From: Saitoella complicata NRRL Y-17804
Taxonomy: Eukaryota > Ascomycota > Saitoellomycetes > Saitoellales > Saitoellaceae
Direction: 5' to 3'
Assembly: GCF_001661265.1 (NCBI RefSeq)
Contig: NW_017567016.1
Span: forward strand, 1-64,000
DNA: 64,000 nt
In this document: positions 62,700-64,000 of the stretch, piece by piece
Numbering within the stretch: the first letter of the stretch is position 1
Layout: the number at the start of each line of letters is the position of its first letter
The notes under the pieces: model-generated
Told to the model about the DNA's origin: nothing
The model's database searches: none
Seen by the model: only the letters and a program-made list of their open reading frames with translations
Program-made: the position numbers and the translations under genes

Positions 62700-64000
62700 T
62701 TACCATGGATCCTCCGCATCCTCACTCTCACTCATACTCTCCTCCCCCTCCTGCTCCCACTCCGGACTCACCACCCCATCCCCACCCTTCTCAAAACACC
62801 CCCGCCCACAAAACCACCTCTCAAAACACAACACATCATCAATCCCAAAAACCCCCCTCCTCCACTCCAAACTCCGTCCAAAGGGCCGCACAAATCTCTT
62901 CCGACAGTGTGGGTTATCGCAACGGCGGTCTTGGGTGCCAGCCTCGATTGCGTCGTCCAGCCAGGGTATCCAGTGGGGGATGGCATCGGGGTGAGGGTCG
63001 GAGTAGGGTTTGAGGTGCGCGAGTTGGGATTTTGTCCAGGTTGGATCTTGGGAGAGTGAGCGGAGTGCGAGTTCGCGGAGGGTTGGGACATTTCCTCTCG
63101 CGATTTCGGACTCCTCGCGAGGTCCTGAACGGAATTTCTTGATGTAGATGAGGCGTGATGGTGCGACTGTTATCGTCCGCTGCGAACTCGACGGGGCTTG
63201 TGTCCGCGGCGGTGTAGGAAGTGGGACGTCGTCATGCTCTTCTGCCTCCTTTGGTAATGGATGCATCGGGTTCAGATGGACGCTGAATGATTCCAAATCC
63301 AGATCTAGCAATGTCGCCGGAAGGCATGTCAAATTGTTCCCCCGGAGAATGAGTTCGCGTAATCGTGTGAGTCGTCCGATTTTCGCGGGAAGACGGGTGA
63401 GTTCGTTTTTGGATAGGATTAGTGTCGAGAGGTTCGTGCAGTCGCACAATGCAGGCGGCAACTCCCGAAGGTAATTCTCGTTCAAGAACAACTTAACAGG
63501 AACCCAATTCCCCGGAACCAAATTCTGAATATCCGAGATGGAATCAGGAAGAGTCTCGAGGCCGAGGTTGGATAAATCGACTTTATCGTTCCCTTCCTCG
63601 ATCGCAGCCGCGATCCGTGCAGAGACTTTCTCGGCTGGAGAGAGGTGTTCTTCCCCTGGTAATGTCGCGCCCAACGAAGTCCTGAAGCTTTTTCGTAGTC
63701 TGCTCACACTCGGTCCCTCCTCACGCGTTTCCTGGCTCAACTGGGTTGGCAGTACATGTCTCCCACTCTTCTGCCTCTTCTCACGCCTCGAAGTGCCCTC
63801 GCCCGACGTACCATTCCCTCTCTTCCTCCCCGCAGGCTTCGTTGGACTCTCAATGACATATGTGACCCCGTACCCCTGGTTCCGTACTTGTAACTGCGGC
63901 TGCGAGTCCCAGTCTGAACTCGGTATATTACTGTCTGTACCCAAATCTGAGGAAGGGTTGGCGTCGGTACCGGCGTAGAGGATGTCGTCGATGCGGGAGT
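62700..64000 (-). CDS. Leucine-rich-repeat protein (5' end beyond window)
   Basis: At least 432 residues are visible. The frame stays open to the window edge, with readable residues SRIDDILYAGTDANPSSDLG before the nearest internal TTG, so the start lies outside. The N-terminal part is Ser/Arg-rich with a basic patch (RKRGNGTSGEGTSRREKRQK). LRRs follow: VDLSNLGLETLPDSISDI, LFLNENYLRELPPAL, TLILSKNELTRLPAKIG and LRELILRGNNLTCLPATLL. The C-terminal part has CDNPHCRKRFVRPFGRSLEW, then CFERWFCGRGCFE, cysteines that suggest a small zinc site. Function unknown; a nuclear scaffolding role would be a guess. Confidence 0.8.
   Translation of the reverse strand, partial: SRIDDILYAGTDANPSSDLGTDSNIPSSDWDSQPQLQVRNQGYGVTYVIESPTKPAGRKRGNGTSGEGTSRREKRQKSGRHVLPTQLSQETREEGPSVSRLRKSFRTSLGATLPGEEHLSPAEKVSARIAAAIEEGNDKVDLSNLGLETLPDSISDIQNLVPGNWVPVKLFLNENYLRELPPALCDCTNLSTLILSKNELTRLPAKIGRLTRLRELILRGNNLTCLPATLLDLDLESFSVHLNPMHPLPKEAEEHDDVPLPTPPRTQAPSSSQRTITVAPSRLIYIKKFRSGPREESEIARGNVPTLRELALRSLSQDPTWTKSQLAHLKPYSDPHPDAIPHWIPWLDDAIEAGTQDRRCDNPHCRKRFVRPFGRSLEWRRGVFGIDDVLCFERWFCGRGCFEKGGDGVVSPEWEQEGEESMSESEDAEDPW

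Overview
This window is the end of a fungal chromosome. It opens with about 125 bases of perfect AACCCT repeats, the C-rich strand of a TTAGGG telomere, followed by about 1 kb of gene-free subtelomere. From there the sequence is densely packed with small fungal housekeeping genes on both strands. Introns are short (mostly 47-155 bp) with GT(A/G)NGT donors, CTAAC/CTGAT branch-like sites and AG acceptors. The gene set (Erf2, Kog1/Raptor, Mgr2, Rho3, Scj1, Ipi3, Hrr25, Met1, Met16, a fungal-type opsin) is plainly fungal. UFL1, a selenoprotein-K-like protein, a KCTD-type protein and a BCL7-like protein are not found in the model yeasts, so the source is either an early-diverging lineage or a member of Dikarya that kept old genes. 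I cannot place it more precisely.

Layout. 1-11 kb: telomere, Erf2-type palmitoyltransferase (-), ASH1/Set2-like histone methyltransferase (+), bZIP factor (-), SF3A1/Prp21 (+), Gep4 phosphatase (-), exosome Rrp40 (+), proton-pump-type rhodopsin (-). 11-23 kb: tRNA-Gly, coatomer gamma Sec21, a small membrane protein, ER DnaJ Scj1 with a KDEL end, a multispan membrane protein, a PA-TM-RING ubiquitin ligase, casein kinase 1 (-). 23-37 kb: cytosolic AspRS, a BTB/T1 protein, an MFS sugar transporter (-), a Cys form of selenoprotein K, SPOUT methyltransferase (-) head to head with a tRNA m3C methyltransferase, PPC synthetase, a DUF938 methyltransferase (-), Ipi3, and a fused siroheme synthase (-). 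37-46 kb: Mgr2/Romo1 (-), a CHCHD2/Mix17-like protein, an FHA tail-anchored protein (-), Rho3, a BCL7-like protein (-), a second identical tRNA-Gly (-), UFL1, PAPS reductase. 46.6-50 kb: a gene-poor stretch with one orphan acidic protein. 50-64 kb: Arb2-domain protein (-), a sterol-glucosyltransferase-like enzyme (-), CSN2 (-) head to head with mitochondrial uS12, Kog1/Raptor (-), choline/ethanolamine phosphotransferase (+), and an LRR protein (-) cut by the window edge.

Functional themes are scattered rather than clustered, as is usual in fungi: mitochondrial biogenesis (Gep4, Mgr2, CHCHD2-like, uS12m), the secretory pathway (Sec21, Scj1, PA-TM-RING, UFL1, SelK-like), sulfate assimilation (siroheme synthase and PAPS reductase) and RNA processing (Rrp40, SF3A1, Ipi3, tRNA and rRNA methyltransferases). 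Many neighbours are divergent pairs sharing promoters of about 145-250 bp. I saw no transposon, CRISPR array, viral element or secondary-metabolite cluster. Exon joins were read by eye and checked for phase, but none has been tested with transcripts.
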